Made by a program: the position numbers and the translations under genes
Shown here: positions 24,830 through 36,269 of the stretch, piece by piece
Layout of the letters: every line of letters begins with the position of its first letter
How positions within the stretch are numbered: the stretch's first letter is position 1
Notes under the pieces: generated by a model
Seen by the model: the letters and a program-made list of their open reading frames with translations, nothing else
What the model was told of the DNA's origin: nothing
Databases searched by the model: none
NCBI GenBank assembly: GCA_003118195.1
Contig: BEXV01000198.1
Span: 187,461 to 251,460, forward strand
DNA length: 64,000 bases
Direction of reading: 5' to 3'
From: Hemicentrotus pulcherrimus
Lineage: Eukaryota > Echinodermata > Echinoidea > Camarodonta > Strongylocentrotidae

Positions 24830-27800
24830 CTGAAAGAAAATGGAAAATGGACAATTGGATTAATGACCCTTTAGCAACTTCGTACACAAGTTTCAATAAG
24901 AAAATAAGAGAAATAAAAAATGGGCATCCTAATCAATAATGAAGTTCTATCTGTCTAGATACATGTAACTATCTGATCACTAGTCTCTATTTGTTATTTC
25001 ATTTATATCAAAAAGAAGTTATTTACTGACACACAGAGCAATCTCACACATGATGGAAGTTGAATTTTTAAAAATAAATATTATACATGATTGGTAGTTG
25101 GGTCAGGGAGATACTGTCAGGGTCATTATTTCAATAGGGACACCAACAAGCAGTGTGTACTTTCCAAAATTCTCCAAAAATCATTAATACATCAAAAACA
25201 TTGAATAGCATGTGGAAAGCCGGTGTGCTGTTAAACCTGTTCGATGATGATGATGATGATGATGATGACAATGATGATGATGATGGTGGTGATGATGAAG
25301 CGGAAGAAGAAGAAGGAAAATAATTGTGAAGAAAAGGAGGAAGAATAGTGAGTGAGAACGAGAGAGGGAGAGAGAGAGAGAGAGAGAGAGAGGAAGAGGA
25401 CTACTTACTGGACCCACTGCCATCTTCAGGAAGCTCTAACATAGATAGATTCCATTCGATTCTTGCCGAGCAGGGTGTCACCATGATCCTTACTGGAGTG
25501 TTGTCTTCTTCCACAGTAAAGAAAAACCTAAAGACGACAAAGAAATATTTTTTAAGATATAAAGTTAAACATAAAAATGCATGCTAATTTTGTTTATAAA
25601 CAAAACAGAAGCGCTCTAATGCCTCAGTCACACCTTTGCGTATTTTGCTTGCGTATTGCTGCGTATTTATGGCAAGCCGTTTTAACATTTATTCCTATTT
25701 CTTGATATCAAGAAATCGAATTCAAGAATTACCATTGCTTTACAACAGAAAATCGGTTCTTGATATCAAGAAATAAGAATAAATGTTAAAACGGCTTGCC
25801 ATTAATACGCAGCAATACGTAATAATTTCTCCAATACCCCAATATGCTGGGTGACATGGGAATAAATTGTCATTGTCATAGTCATTGTCATTGCAAACCA
25901 AATACGCGAGGATGTGACTGAGGCATTACAAAGAGTTGAAAGCGGCTTAAGTGGTTTTATTACTCAATTCGTTGGACTAAATTTCCTACATAAGTAGTGT
26001 ATCTGCTATTTTCATGGAGATACATTCCAGCGAATTGCAGGGGCCCACATCCCACTCCCCCTAAAATGTTCGAAATATCTTTTGTACACCTGGGCCCTGT
26101 TTCATAAAACTTGATATCAATATCAGGTTACAAGCTACTGTTATAAGCTAATGAAATCATGGCATCTGATTGGCTGAGAGCAAATTTGTCATAGAAAATG
26201 TAGCATTTTTTATAGATAACAAGTTTTATGAAACGGACACCTGGGTTGAAATAAGCAATGTCGATACAATGCCTTCCATGTGGACATACGTGACTTGTCG
26301 AGAACCCAATCAATTGTACATACAGTGTTAAGAAATAGTTCAAACCACTTTACCAGGAACCCCCATCACTTTGTTAACCATTATTAACTATTATTACCCA
26401 GTAGAACGTATCAAATTCAGTCCGAAATGCTAAAAAAGCGGTTTTACCCAGTATCACTGTACGAAAGATATAATATTAGCTGCCCCTATCATGTCTAGGG
26501 TACCCCACTTGGAGCTGAGAGAGATCATCATTTCGTGCTAAAATCATTTTGGATCTTTGCCAGGTCGGCGGCGATTATGATTGCCAGAAAAAAATAATGT
26601 GAGAAATGGGACGATATGATATCATAGAAAATATGATGGAAAGATGGTGAAGGGGAATAGTTCAAGGTTTGAAAAATAAAGGAAGAAACGAGAGAACATA
26701 AAAAGGAGACATACTTGGATAATGTGTCAAATAGGTCTATCCAGGGACATGCTATTCTTTTCGAGCAGATTTGATATGCACGTAATCATGGGTGAAATAA
26801 CGAGAATTGCGAAAAAATAAAGAAGAAAAGATTTTCAAGAGAATTTAAGTCGAATCTTCTTTAGAAATTTATCGAAGGTCTAAAAGAAACTGTCATCAAA
26901 CAAGGTAGAATCACACATTAATCAAAGTGTGGGGTTTATTTGAAAAGCAAGAGAGGTTTTTGTAGGACAAATTGAGTGTGTGCGTGTATGTAATGTGTGG
27001 GTGTGTGCATGCGCGTGTGCGTGTATGTAATGTGTGTGTGGGTGTGTGCATGCGCGTGCGCTCATATTCATCGTAAATCTGACCGCAATGATGACGTCAC
27101 ACTTCACCACTCTATGAGCTGACCTTAAAGGCTTCGAGTTCATCAGCAGTGTAAGCATTACAACAACGACTGTTTAATGGGATGGCAATTTTTTGAAGGA
27201 TTGATATTGTTATAAGCCCCAAGAAAAATAAACGGTATCTCTGGCTGCAGCTCAAGAGACGCACGCGAGAAGGTTGGCTGGAGTTTGTTATGTCTTCAAA
27301 ACATAATGTTGGTCTCTTTTTACAAGCATCAAGACAGTCCTGGAGATAGATGGAAATATGAGTAGGTCTCTTGTATAAAGGGTTAGGGGTGGGGCGAGGG
27401 ATGAACGGCGGCAGTGCAGACAAGTCTAGTCATCTTTTGTGTATTTGCTGAAACCCACTGTGCGATGTTGCCACGTAAAGTGCCGCCCGTTCGTATTTGC
27501 TATTAATTAATTAATTAAAGAAAGTTCGGCGTCGAGTAGAGCACTTTTCTTTCACATCCTTTCTCGGGAAAAGAAGCTTTGTCACATGCATATAACTTCT
27601 TACATTATGATTCGTGTGTGTACGGTGTGGCATTTTAGCAGTCAAGGGCAAGATTACAATTTGAGAAAAACTCTGTAATAAGTATAACGAATTATAACTT
27701 AGCATATTGTATAGACGACACCATCAAAACTGCTAGTAGTTAATTTCTTTCATGATTGTTAAATTATGGCTGACTTACTTTTTGGTCGTACCCTGCGCTG

Positions 27801-27984
27801 CATAAGCCGTCATCTCCCTGCCGTCTGGAAGAAGACCATTCTCATAGAAGAGCTCTGGATGACGGCCCGCGTGGTCACCAGGGTTGTTACCTGGGAGCCG
27901 TTGTGAAGGTGAGAGTTTGGCTCGAGACACCAGCAGTAGGAGAGGGAGGAAGAAGGTCAACGGTGGCTTAAAAAGCGAGTTCAT
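23454..27984 (-). CDS. NDNF: NDNF homologue, three coding exons, 566 aa secreted protein
   Basis: Joining 27984-27779, 25527-25409 and 24829-23454 on the minus strand gives 1701 nt (566 codons plus TGA). Both introns are GT/AG and phases fit: a Lys codon is split 2+1 and a Ser codon 1+2. Visible in the protein: signal peptide at about residues 1-22; EEDNTP (75-80), TPC (86-88) and ELPED (100-104) of the conserved N-terminal NDNF block; a first fibronectin III-like region at about 184-332 (WKPSP at 202, YFFDLFAVD near 306); a second at about 448-564 (SEKVLC at 506-511, YIFDVYVSG at 537) ending in a conserved Cys near the C-terminus. NxS/T sites occur at Asn 95, 145, 317 and 374. In vertebrates NDNF is a secreted glycoprotein acting in neuron growth and migration and antagonising FGF-receptor signalling; the fly homologue is Nord. 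Length and domain order match the vertebrate family (about 568 aa). The family assignment is confident; function in this species is inferred. Confidence 0.93.
25243..25300 (+). repeat. (GAT)n microsatellite in NDNF intron
   Basis: GAT units with GAC and GGT interruptions between coding exons 2 and 3. Confidence 0.93.
25359..25400 (+). repeat. (GA)n microsatellite next to the NDNF exon 2 donor
   Basis: On the transcript strand this is a (CT)n tract that starts about ten bases after the GTAAGT donor at 25403-25408. Confidence 0.93.
25409..25527 (-). CDS. NDNF: NDNF coding exon 2
   Basis: A 119-nt exon that encodes residues 69-109 (partial at both ends). The acceptor reads CTTTAG|G at 25528-25529 and the donor A|GTAAGT at 25403-25408. 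The peptide contains FFFTVEEDNTP, MVTPC and LELPEDGSGS, the most recognisable N-terminal block of NDNF. It is too short and lacks a suitable Met, so it is easy to miss by ORF calling. A (CT)n tract on the transcript strand begins about ten bases past the donor. Confidence 0.92.
25617..25928. mobile_element. MITE-like element with TAATGCCTCAGTCACA termini and inner hairpin
   Basis: The termini TAATGCCTCAGTCACA and TGTGACTGAGGCATTA are perfect inverted repeats of 16 bp; the outer TA could be the target duplication. Inside, a second inverted repeat of about 60 bp per arm (roughly 25655-25712 against 25753-25822) includes GCAAGCCGTTTTAACATTTA, and each arm ends in the self-palindromic TTCTTGATATCAAGAA. 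No coding frame. It sits in the intron between NDNF coding exons 1 and 2. Confidence 0.8.
26085..26246. mobile_element. MITE-like element in NDNF intron, related to the 7172 copy
   Basis: The left end is GGGCCCTGTTTCATAAAAC and the right end in reverse complement is GTCCGTTTCATAAAACTTG, inverted over about 20 bp. The nine bases ACACCTGGG occur immediately outside or at both ends, which could be a target-site duplication or chance. The centre has GATTGGCTGAGA, matching the CCAATGAG block of the 7172 copy in reverse complement. Noncoding. Confidence 0.65.
26975..27062 (+). repeat. GT/GTGC-rich microsatellite in NDNF intron
   Basis: Two similar copies of GTGTGCGTGTATGTAATGTG and TGTGTGCATGCGCGTG form an imperfect tandem. 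Confidence 0.85.
27779..27984 (-). CDS. NDNF: NDNF coding exon 1 (signal peptide)
   Basis: Encodes residues 1-68 and two bases of codon 69. The ATG at 27984 is the first in the spliced exon if the acceptor is at 28025-28026, and it is followed by a hydrophobic core (TFFLPLLLLV) with a likely cleavage after VSRA. The reading frame stays open further upstream, but that stretch runs through the apparent acceptor and has no signal-like start of its own. The block ending in AQGTTKK lines up with the vertebrate segment just before the EEDNTP motif. The donor is AA|GTAAGT at 27773-27778, a strong match to consensus. Confidence 0.9.
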
Positions 27985-28024
27985 GACGGCTGCACAGAGG
28001 ACAGAGATCAGGACTAGTACCAGT
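27985..28024 (-). other. NDNF: NDNF 5' UTR piece with upstream 3' splice site
   Basis: On the minus strand a pyrimidine-containing tract ends CCTCCATTGCAG at 28025-28026, followed by 40 bases without an ATG and then the start codon. This is the likely acceptor of a 5' UTR intron. A second possible acceptor, TGTCCTCTGTGCAG, lies closer to the ATG. Transcript data would decide between them. Confidence 0.55.
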
Positions 28025-28566
28025 CTGCAATGGAGGTTACAAAATAAAATTATAGAAAGATGAATAGGAATATCTGTAATAGATTCATGTAAACTGTCGT
28101 GAAAGACCCAGAGCAAAGAAACCGCAACTCACTTGATATCACTCTACGACTATAATGTGAACATAAATGTTAATTGTATGTTGTTGTTATCTTTTTACAT
28201 CATACATTCTTTGGAATTTAGCTACAAATTTAAATTAGAATTTCAGTGCATAACGTTTTGTAAGAATAAGGGATAAACCAAGTTAAATTTTGGTTAAAGA
28301 TTACTTCCCGAATATTATTAGTTATCCATAAAGATGGCGTCCGAAAATTAGTGTCAAATGGCATCTAGTGTTAACATGGTTACAGGTCATGATGTTTTAA
28401 AGATTGTCATACCATTCGGGTTTTTGTTGTTTTAATTAAGCGTTGATTTAATTCATCATTTGTCGTTTCTTTCATCATCTTTGATGGGATAATGTAATAA
28501 CATCTTAATATTGGAATGGGAAGGATACAAGTATGAACAAGAAACAATGATGCCAGCTCCACTGTG

Positions 28567-28608
28567 AGAGGAGGAGGTGGAGGAGGAGGAGGTGGAGGAA
28601 AGGAGGAT
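28567..28608 (+). repeat. (GGA)n purine tract
   Basis: GAGGAGGAGGTGGAGGAG-type repeat upstream of the NDNF coding start. Confidence 0.88.
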
Positions 28609-29095
28609 AGGGCTAAAAGCAGAGTCATACTTAGGAGATTCAACGAGTAAATAAACAGGCTACACGTATAAGCTCGTCGGATTACAAATCACATCAATTC
28701 ACGCTTCTCCCATAAAGGTCGCATAACAGAGCCCCCTGTAGGTTGAAATCGAATCCATCAGAATACTAAATGATATAAGCATGGAAACCAAGTCGAGTAA
28801 CCAAAGAAACATGTTCTATATTACATTATTGATGATGTAATACAATGTGGTTTGTAGAGATGCCCGACTATCCATCAGCTCGTCGTGTTTGGACGTGACA
28901 AAACCCATCCTACTCAACTCAAAAAGTGATAATTAATTCAACTCGAGTGTAACACTGCACCGAAAGTGCTATCTCAAGATACCTTGACTCATCGAGAAGG
29001 ATACTGCGTGAAAGATGGAGAGAGAAAGGGGGAGATTGAGAGGGGGAAAGAGAATGTATGTGTGTGCGTGCGCGTAACTTTGTGTGTTGATAAGA

Positions 29096-29211
29096 GATAA
29101 AGAGGGAGAGAGAGAGAGAGTTGGAGAGATAGTGTGTGAAAGTGTGTGTATGTGTGAAAGGGAAAGGGAAAGGGAGAGAGAGAGAGGGAGAGAGAGAGAG
29201 AGAGAGAGAGG
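29096..29211 (+). repeat. (GA)n-rich tract
   Basis: GA runs with GTGTGT and GGGAAA interruptions. Confidence 0.92.
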
Positions 29212-32200
29212 TGAACGTAGTGTACCAGTTTCAAACGAAATATTTCACGACATTAACATTTTATTTGGAATCTAATAGGCCTATCGCTATCATAATTTTT
29301 AAAAAGGACATTAATCTACCCGCGGATTCTCGAAATCGTCGGGTGAAATACACGAAATATAAGACAGAAAAAAGAAAGAAAGAAGGAAAAGTTGTCGACC
29401 AATGCAATTCACATTTGGGGATATAACATAACTGGCTTAATAATAATATGAAAAGATGAGAATTCTGAAAAGCAGGTTTGAGAGATAAGGAGACCTCGTA
29501 CCTTTCCAACATCTAGAGCCTTGCATAAATGGCGGTCAACATGATGTAGCAAATAGATGGCGCCAAATGCAAACTTATCCACCATTATAGCTTTTAAAAT
29601 GCAGAATAGATTCCGTAAAGAGCGATAACCAATAATGCTTATCTTGTGGTCACAAGAACACGATGCATCATGTCTTTCACACTCTATTTCATCATGTATA
29701 TAGGTCATTGACCGGACTCTCAGTAAAATCCGCTCTCCTTCACTTTTACATTTTTTTCCCTCGTTTAAAATAAAACATGAGGCTAAACGAGGGTTGAAAT
29801 GAAATGCAGGTAAAAGTAGGATAAACCTCATTAAATGCACTTGTCTCATCATCCAAATATGGTAATAGAGAATAGGAAAGAAAGATGATAATCGCGAGAG
29901 TTATTCACTTATCTAAGATCCGAATCCGATAAAGTTACTCTTAAGGAGCAGATAATCAAATCTTGTGAGAGTTTTGAAATGATGAATGCCCTCATCCGAC
30001 CCCTCACTGATGCTTTTGAACTTCACAGAACTCGGACTAAAGATGTTTGTAAGCGAAGCTCGGAATCATACAGCGCATAGCTTCCAAATTATCAGCAGGT
30101 GAGTAACAAATGCGATATTGACTTCTAAATCATCACATTTTCACTATGTCTCTGTAAAAAAAAATAAAAAAATAAGGATTTGTCATGGGGACAATGCATA
30201 ACCATCTTGGTACGCCCTTACCTACCGTGCAACAAACGCTACGCGCAAAGGGAGGCTTAATAAGTGTCGCCATAATGCGTTCATCCGACTCAGAGGGAAT
30301 TAAGAAGTCGAAACTAAAACCCACGAATCATATCCGAATTCGTGAGTGATAAAGACATCATTATATCATCCATATAAACCTCGATAGAGGATCTCTGCTT
30401 CAAGTATGTTATTTTAAAATGGATACTGAGAGATGGAAGTGCATACAGGTTCAGTCTGTCCTGAACATGTCACATGTTATTTAATAGATGATACCACTTC
30501 ACACAGCAACAGTAGAAATATAGTAGCAGTGGCATAAGTAGTAGTACATTAGCAGTAATAGTAGAAATTTGGAGTAGTAATATCAATATTAATGGTGGTA
30601 GTTATAGTAATGGCGGTTATAGTAAACAATTTTGTGATGGGATTTTTGTGATGGGAGGCCTTTTATAAAATGTCATGTTTTGCTGTAAACGGAGTGACAT
30701 CGTGATGGAAAACTCTTGAAATTATTTCATTTATTCGGGGATGAATCATTCACAAATTCGATTACTCTGACATGACTTCGTGTTATCACACTTAACGTCA
30801 ATTCTTTAGCTTTATGTATCTTTATTTCGTTACTTCAATGTGTGATGTCCCACTGAAATGCGCCCGAAATAGAAGAGCAGAATTGATGGAATTAACAAAG
30901 ACCCGCTGTCAGTAACAGTGTCACCTATAAAGCACGATGGTAGCATGTAAAACGGATTCGTCGATTTCTTAAAGTTCTAAATATAAAAGTTCTTTTATGT
31001 TGAATATTCATGAATAGAGTTGTGAAATAGTTTGGATCGACTAAGGTTTAACCAAAATGTATTATTATAAAATACATAATCCACTGCACAATATATATAC
31101 TATCAAAGTGTCCTTTGAAATTATATGAATCGTGAGGATATAAATATGAATGAATTTGCAGACATTATTTAAATTATTCTACATTTTGCTTACAATAATG
31201 AAATATTCAGCAGTTCAAGTATTTAATAAACCCCATATTCCTCTTATTGACAGCACCAATTATGGATCCATTATCATTGCATAAATAGAAATACATGTAT
31301 GAATAATGACCATGTTAATTAACCTTCTCGCACTGTGACGTCTTGATTAATTATTGGTCATCTCCATACAACGTCCGATTTGCAGGGGAATTAAAAAAAA
31401 AAATCGCTTTACTGCTCCATAAAAATCATAAAGACGAGATATCATTCTCGCAAAATCATTATCATCCCGTAAAATAAGAACATGTAAATAATCACATTAT
31501 ACGCAAACTAAGATGGCCTAATAATTACTTTGAATAATTGAACAGTTTCCAAAAATTGATGATCTCTTTCTATAGCTGCCCCCTCGACAGGACTGGCCTC
31601 TTTGCTCTCTGAGAGATAACTTAACGAACTGCACCCTGGGACGCCATTAGAACACTAATGTACCTTTTCATCCCCATTTCCTATCCATTACTTGGCGTGA
31701 CTAATAAGATAACTGAGGATTTTACGAGAAGGGAAAGTGATTCGAAGAAAAAAGTTTGATAGACTTTTCTGACGGAAAGATTTTCAACTCAATTACGAAC
31801 TATCATTAAAGAAAAGGAAGCCTTTTCCTGCGATGAACATTTAAAAAAAATAAAAATAGCAAATCGAGATGAACTTCTCCCTTTTTGTCCCGATTGACAA
31901 CCGAGTGTACGTAACAATCTTTTGAATATATTTCGAATAGAAGATGATTGATATGTGCCCCCAAGAGTTTGTATGCCAAGATAATATTAGTTTTTATTTT
32001 CTCGTACAATATAGTAACTCTTTCAAAACCACCACTTGAAATCCAATACAACTTAATTGAATACAAGTATGATGGAAACGACTTACTTCACGAAAACAAA
32101 AATGAAAATACGCTCCATCTACAATGCATACGAATAAATAGTACATGATCATTATCATGACAAATATTAAACATAATCGAGGGGGAAAATAGTATTTCAC

Positions 32201-33995
32201 GATTCCATATTGAAAAGAAATACTTACGTAATCATTGTTATGTTATGCTCTTAATCCGTGTTATATTCCTCAGAGTTACTTGCAATAAGCGAAAACAAAT
32301 CAGGCTTTTATTACATAAGGTCCATAATGAAATCCATGAAAATTATCGAGTGACTCGGCCTATAATCCTTCTTTAACTCCAATATGCGATATGTAAATCA
32401 AAGTGGTTAGTAGGTAGGAGAGAAACTACCCCTGTTTCTTTGCGGCGTGTCTATAAGCGGTTAGAGGAAGGTAAGTCGATGATATGCGGTTCAATTTGCC
32501 TTTGATAGCGAATTTCTCTCATCTTCTCATTCTCTGCTCGCTCTTTCACACTCCACCATGCATATTTTATAATCATGAGGCGTCAATGATGATGCGGAAA
32601 TGAGGGAAGGTATCGTCCGCACCTCTCCTTTTCACACTGACCGGCTTTGCGGTATGGAACATTTCAATACCAACCAGGCAAGAAGCGAAAGATGACGACA
32701 GACCGCAGATCTTGTAGCATCCATCCACTCTGTAAGGTAGCTTCGTATGCTACCAGTTCTCTAGGGGTCGGTTATATTGTATACACGACCCAGTCGAACG
32801 AATAGAATCCAGGGTTTGGGCTCATTCTCGGGATGATAGGGGACTAAACCCTTCCCCCGTATACGAACACTGAAAACGACTCGCATTGTTGGCTGGCGCA
32901 AACAAAATAACTCATCCACAGCGTGCTCAATTTCAAGCTCCCCCTTTTTGTGCACTACCTGAGTACGCCCTCCGTTGGATGGAGAACACAAATTATTGTA
33001 GTAACGTGTCATCATCTTTATGCAATGTGTACTAAAGCAACAAACATTGTGGCACTCTTGCTCTCTCTAGCTCGGTCTACCCGTTCTATCGCCTTGGAAT
33101 GCGGGCACAGGATAAAACAAACTGATGCGAGAGATAATGATGATATGCATATGTACAAGATGGAGAAGATGCGTTGCGGTTTTTCCAAGATGAATAAGGA
33201 AGGCGAAAGGAGATGGTGAAAATCGACTATTCATGAAGTAAGACTGAGAAAAGGATGGGCAGGTTTCCAAGTTTACACAGCTTTTTAAGCTTTCAGATAA
33301 GCCTCAGAAAAGACGGAGATAATGCCTTGATAAAGGATAGGATAATGCCATTAACCGCTTCAAAGTTCAGGAGCTCTTTGAAAGATGACGTGTAGTGCTC
33401 CCAATGTTCAACATTAACTGGTTTCATTATCGGGCAGTCATAATCTAATTCCGAGCGGTACAAAGAGGGTGATAGAACCTTTACATTCTATGATACCTAA
33501 TGACAATGGATTCAAAACCATATACCAACGCTTTAATTAAAGAATTGAATACATCATGATGAAGTCCTACGCACACTATCCTTTTTTAATTAATGTAGCT
33601 TTATTCATTTCTTTGCTAATGACCGAAATAGAAACGTAAACATTTTTATTAATTTCTACGGTGGCAGTTAATAAAATTACATTATTATACATGTAGCTCA
33701 CAGCATGGCTCTTTGCGCTTCCAAAGGACTTTGGATGTTATTGTGATCTTTGAAATGTTATTTAAAGCCACATCCTAACGCATCGATAAAGATGTTTCCT
33801 ACCATGGACATAAGAGATATAATTTGTCTTATTTCTGCCCTAAAAGATCTTTGAAATTCTTGCCAAGACGTTCAGGAATATGATTATTTTTAGATTAGCT
33901 CATACATATTTCAGTAAGAAACAATTATCGACACCAGTCATAGTCCTATATGAAACACCGCTTCTTCCTGTCGCCTCATCTTCTGAAGACGTAAC

Positions 33996-34050
33996 ACTTC
34001 ACACACCACACACACGCACGGACACCCACTTCCACACACCCACACACATT
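33996..34050 (+). repeat. (CA)n-rich tract
   Basis: CACACCACACACACGCACGG-type imperfect repeat. Confidence 0.85.
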
Positions 34051-34366
34051 ACCATAGAGCGAGAAGATGCATATATCATGTGATAGGACATTAAGCTCAA
34101 ATATATATGATGAATTCGTGTCATTTAGTGTCTTGTCTACAAACATTAATCAGAGTTGGTGATTCGAATGGGACTTGGTGGCGCATTCTCGGCAGGTTAT
34201 GGTGGTCTTGCGTAAGTCATGCCCGACAGCTAACACCCCAAATATAGAATGTTCAGTGGATAACTAATGATGCCGTAGGGGAATACCCATGCATAAAGGA
34301 GAAGGTAACGGATGAGGATACACACTACCTCTAGATTCAGCTTTGTTTTTAAAATGTGGGACATTA

Positions 34367-34408
34367 AGAGAGAGAGAAATAAAGAGAAAGGGAGGGAGAA
34401 AGAGAGAG

Positions 34409-34452
<44 letters not shown>

Positions 34453-34458
34453 AAGAAG
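34367..34458 (+). repeat. (GA)n-rich tract
   Basis: Pure GA core at about 34418-34442. Confidence 0.92.
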
Positions 34459-34714
34459 TGAGAGGGACTGTCAAATTAGCAAATCAGATTCGGAATGAAA
34501 CAAAATATTGATGACGTTTCTTTCATTGATTGATAAGGAGACGACAAACAGAACAGGCGGAAAATAATTATGACATACAAGAAGATGGCTTCTGGTATTT
34601 GTCGTTTTGAAATGACTGAAGTGTGATATTCGATGCCTTTGGTCTGGATACGCATATCGTTAATGTATAATCATTATCTGGAAAAGTTCAAATGGAGACA
34701 AATGTGGCTGGAGA

Positions 34715-34950
34715 CGGCGGCCTATATATAGCCCGACATTTCGGCCGGGCTGTAGGCTGATGATCGGCGCTGCAGATCACACATCCGGCCACTTCAAACT
34801 CTCGAAATGGTGGGAAAGTGTCGCCAAGGAAACCAGGCCATGCTTCTCTTTTTGTCGTTTATCGTCTGCCAACCTTGAGATGAGTGGTCTGAATGCCGCA
34901 GCCATTTTGTATTTGGGGTTTTGGTCAAGAAAACAGGCCTCTGGATTGGG
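34715..34950. other. GC-richer islet with TATATATA and a GC hairpin
   Basis: Contains GCGGCCTATATATAGCCC, then GCCCGACATTTCGGCCGGGC (self-complementary ends), then about 180 bp of balanced composition open on both strands for 64 codons. No domain recognised. Could be regulatory DNA, an untranslated exon or a repeat. Confidence 0.3.
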
Positions 34951-34988
34951 GTAGTGTGATTTCGGCATCAAGATAATAGAAATAATAA

Positions 34989-35260
34989 GGAGAGAGAGAC
35001 AGAGAGGGGGAGAGAGAGACAGAGGGGGAGAGAGAGATACAGAGAGAAAGAGAGAGGGGGCGCATTATGGAATAGCTAACAAAAATAAGGAATGGGTGGG
35101 GCAGGTAAAATGTTGAGTTTTGAAATGAGAGAGAGAGAGAGACGGAGAGACAGAGGGTGAGATTGAGTGGATGATGTGGAACAAAAGAGATGGAGGGGGT
35201 GTGTTCAGGAGATGAAAGAAAAGAAATACAGAGGAGAGAGAGAGAGAAAGAGACAGAGAC
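34989..35260 (+). repeat. Clustered (GA)n tracts
   Basis: Several GA runs: 34990-35060, 35126-35158 and 35233-35258, with a repeated GAGAGACAGAG(A/G)GGG motif. Confidence 0.9.
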
Positions 35261-36159
35261 CCATTCATTTTCCCTCGCCGATATCCGGTCCCGATTTTAT
35301 AATAGAAGTGATCGACTCCCGAGAAGGACTTCTCCTTGCTCCCTATCCAGCCCAGCTGCATCACCGGGACATTTCTCTCCTCCTCAGACAAACCATTCAG
35401 ATGTCTCCAAAGAGGATGGCCTAAGAGTACTTGCAAAAGCCATGACGAAAACATGTTGTTTTTGAGAGATGTCCAGTGCTTTCTGATCAATTCAAACAAC
35501 TCATCGACAAGTGTTTACGGTGTGTTTTTTTAGTCAAGGATTCCGACCCAGATTCCAAGGATATGAAAAATACAGGAAAAATTGTTTTAAAAAGGAAGAA
35601 TTGAATGGAAAGTTATTGTACACGTATCTATTAAAATAGGCCTTTCAATACTTAGCCGAGATCACTTTTCGTTTAATCTCTCTTGAATTAAGGATAGCAG
35701 TTTAGTCTTTTTTAATCTGTATACTTTTGACTTGAATTCCACATCAGCATAAATACTGTTTAATTATTATGTTAAAGATGTTTCTTGTGAAAATTAATAC
35801 AAAAATGTTACATTCAGAAATTAAAGGATAGAGGAGGATTGTACGCCACCTCCATCACCCCACGTTGTAATAATATGTCAAACAGGCTATAAACCGATGA
35901 TTCGCCTGAGAGAACAAACTAAATGAAAACTAGACTTGAATTCAATATCAGAACGGTACTAACTATCGCCTATTTATGTAATATATAGAGAATACACAAA
36001 CCACAACTGCACTTCGAAGTGACAAGTACGTTCTGTAGATACAAATTAAACCATTAAATCATTAAGCAAACCATGTCAAACTAACTCAGGATACTTAGAG
36101 AGCAACAGAATATGCGGCTTGTAATATAGTACACACCAGGTGGAATACATTTCATAATA

Positions 36160-36266
36160 CAGTCAAACCTGCTTTAGTGACCACCTGTCTACAAAGACCA
36201 CCTGTCTACAAAGGCCACTTTTTGTGTTTCCCTTGGGTGGTCGCTGTAGACAGGTTTGACTGTACT
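36160..36266. mobile_element. Short MITE with ACAGTCAAACCTG inverted ends
   Basis: The left end TACAGTCAAACCTG and right end CAGGTTTGACTGTA are perfect inverted repeats around about 80 bp. The interior has a near-tandem GACCACCTGTCTACAAAG motif. This terminus type (ACAGTCAAACCTGTCTA with GACCACC) is common in many animal genomes. The flanking TA at each end fits a mariner-type target. Confidence 0.75.
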
Positions 36267-36269
36267 CTA

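Larger units (their letters stand above)
24830..25408 (-). other. NDNF: NDNF intron between coding exons 2 and 3
   Basis: A GT/AG intron of 579 bp, phase 1. Next to the donor it holds a (CT)n tract on the transcript strand (25359-25400) and then a (CAT)n tract (25243-25300). Confidence 0.88.
25528..27778 (-). other. NDNF: NDNF intron between coding exons 1 and 2
   Basis: A GT/AG intron of about 2.25 kb, phase 2. It contains two inverted-repeat elements (25617-25928 and about 26085-26246), a GT/GC-rich microsatellite (about 26975-27062), and an ATTA tandem near 27500-27518. A 103-aa open frame at 27112-27423 on the minus strand has no recognisable domain and no NDNF similarity, so I treat it as chance. 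Confidence 0.85.
28025..36155. other. NDNF: Region upstream of the NDNF coding start, no coding exon recognised
   Basis: If the remote 5' exon is real, this is the start of the 5' UTR intron; otherwise it is promoter and intergenic DNA. It holds purine and CA microsatellites, a degenerate AGTAGTA/GTAATA stretch (about 30510-30625) and the islet at 34715. A 147-aa open frame on the minus strand (29409-29852) has no recognised domain. Confidence 0.5.

Noticed and set aside
24830..24896. Extension of the large NDNF ORF to a Met at 24896
   Set aside because: This 67-bp stretch lies in the intron: CTTTCAG at 24830 is a clear acceptor, and the upstream exons supply the conserved N-terminus in phase.
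28407..28643. Pro-rich open frame on the minus strand
   Set aside because: Translation of the GGA purine tract.
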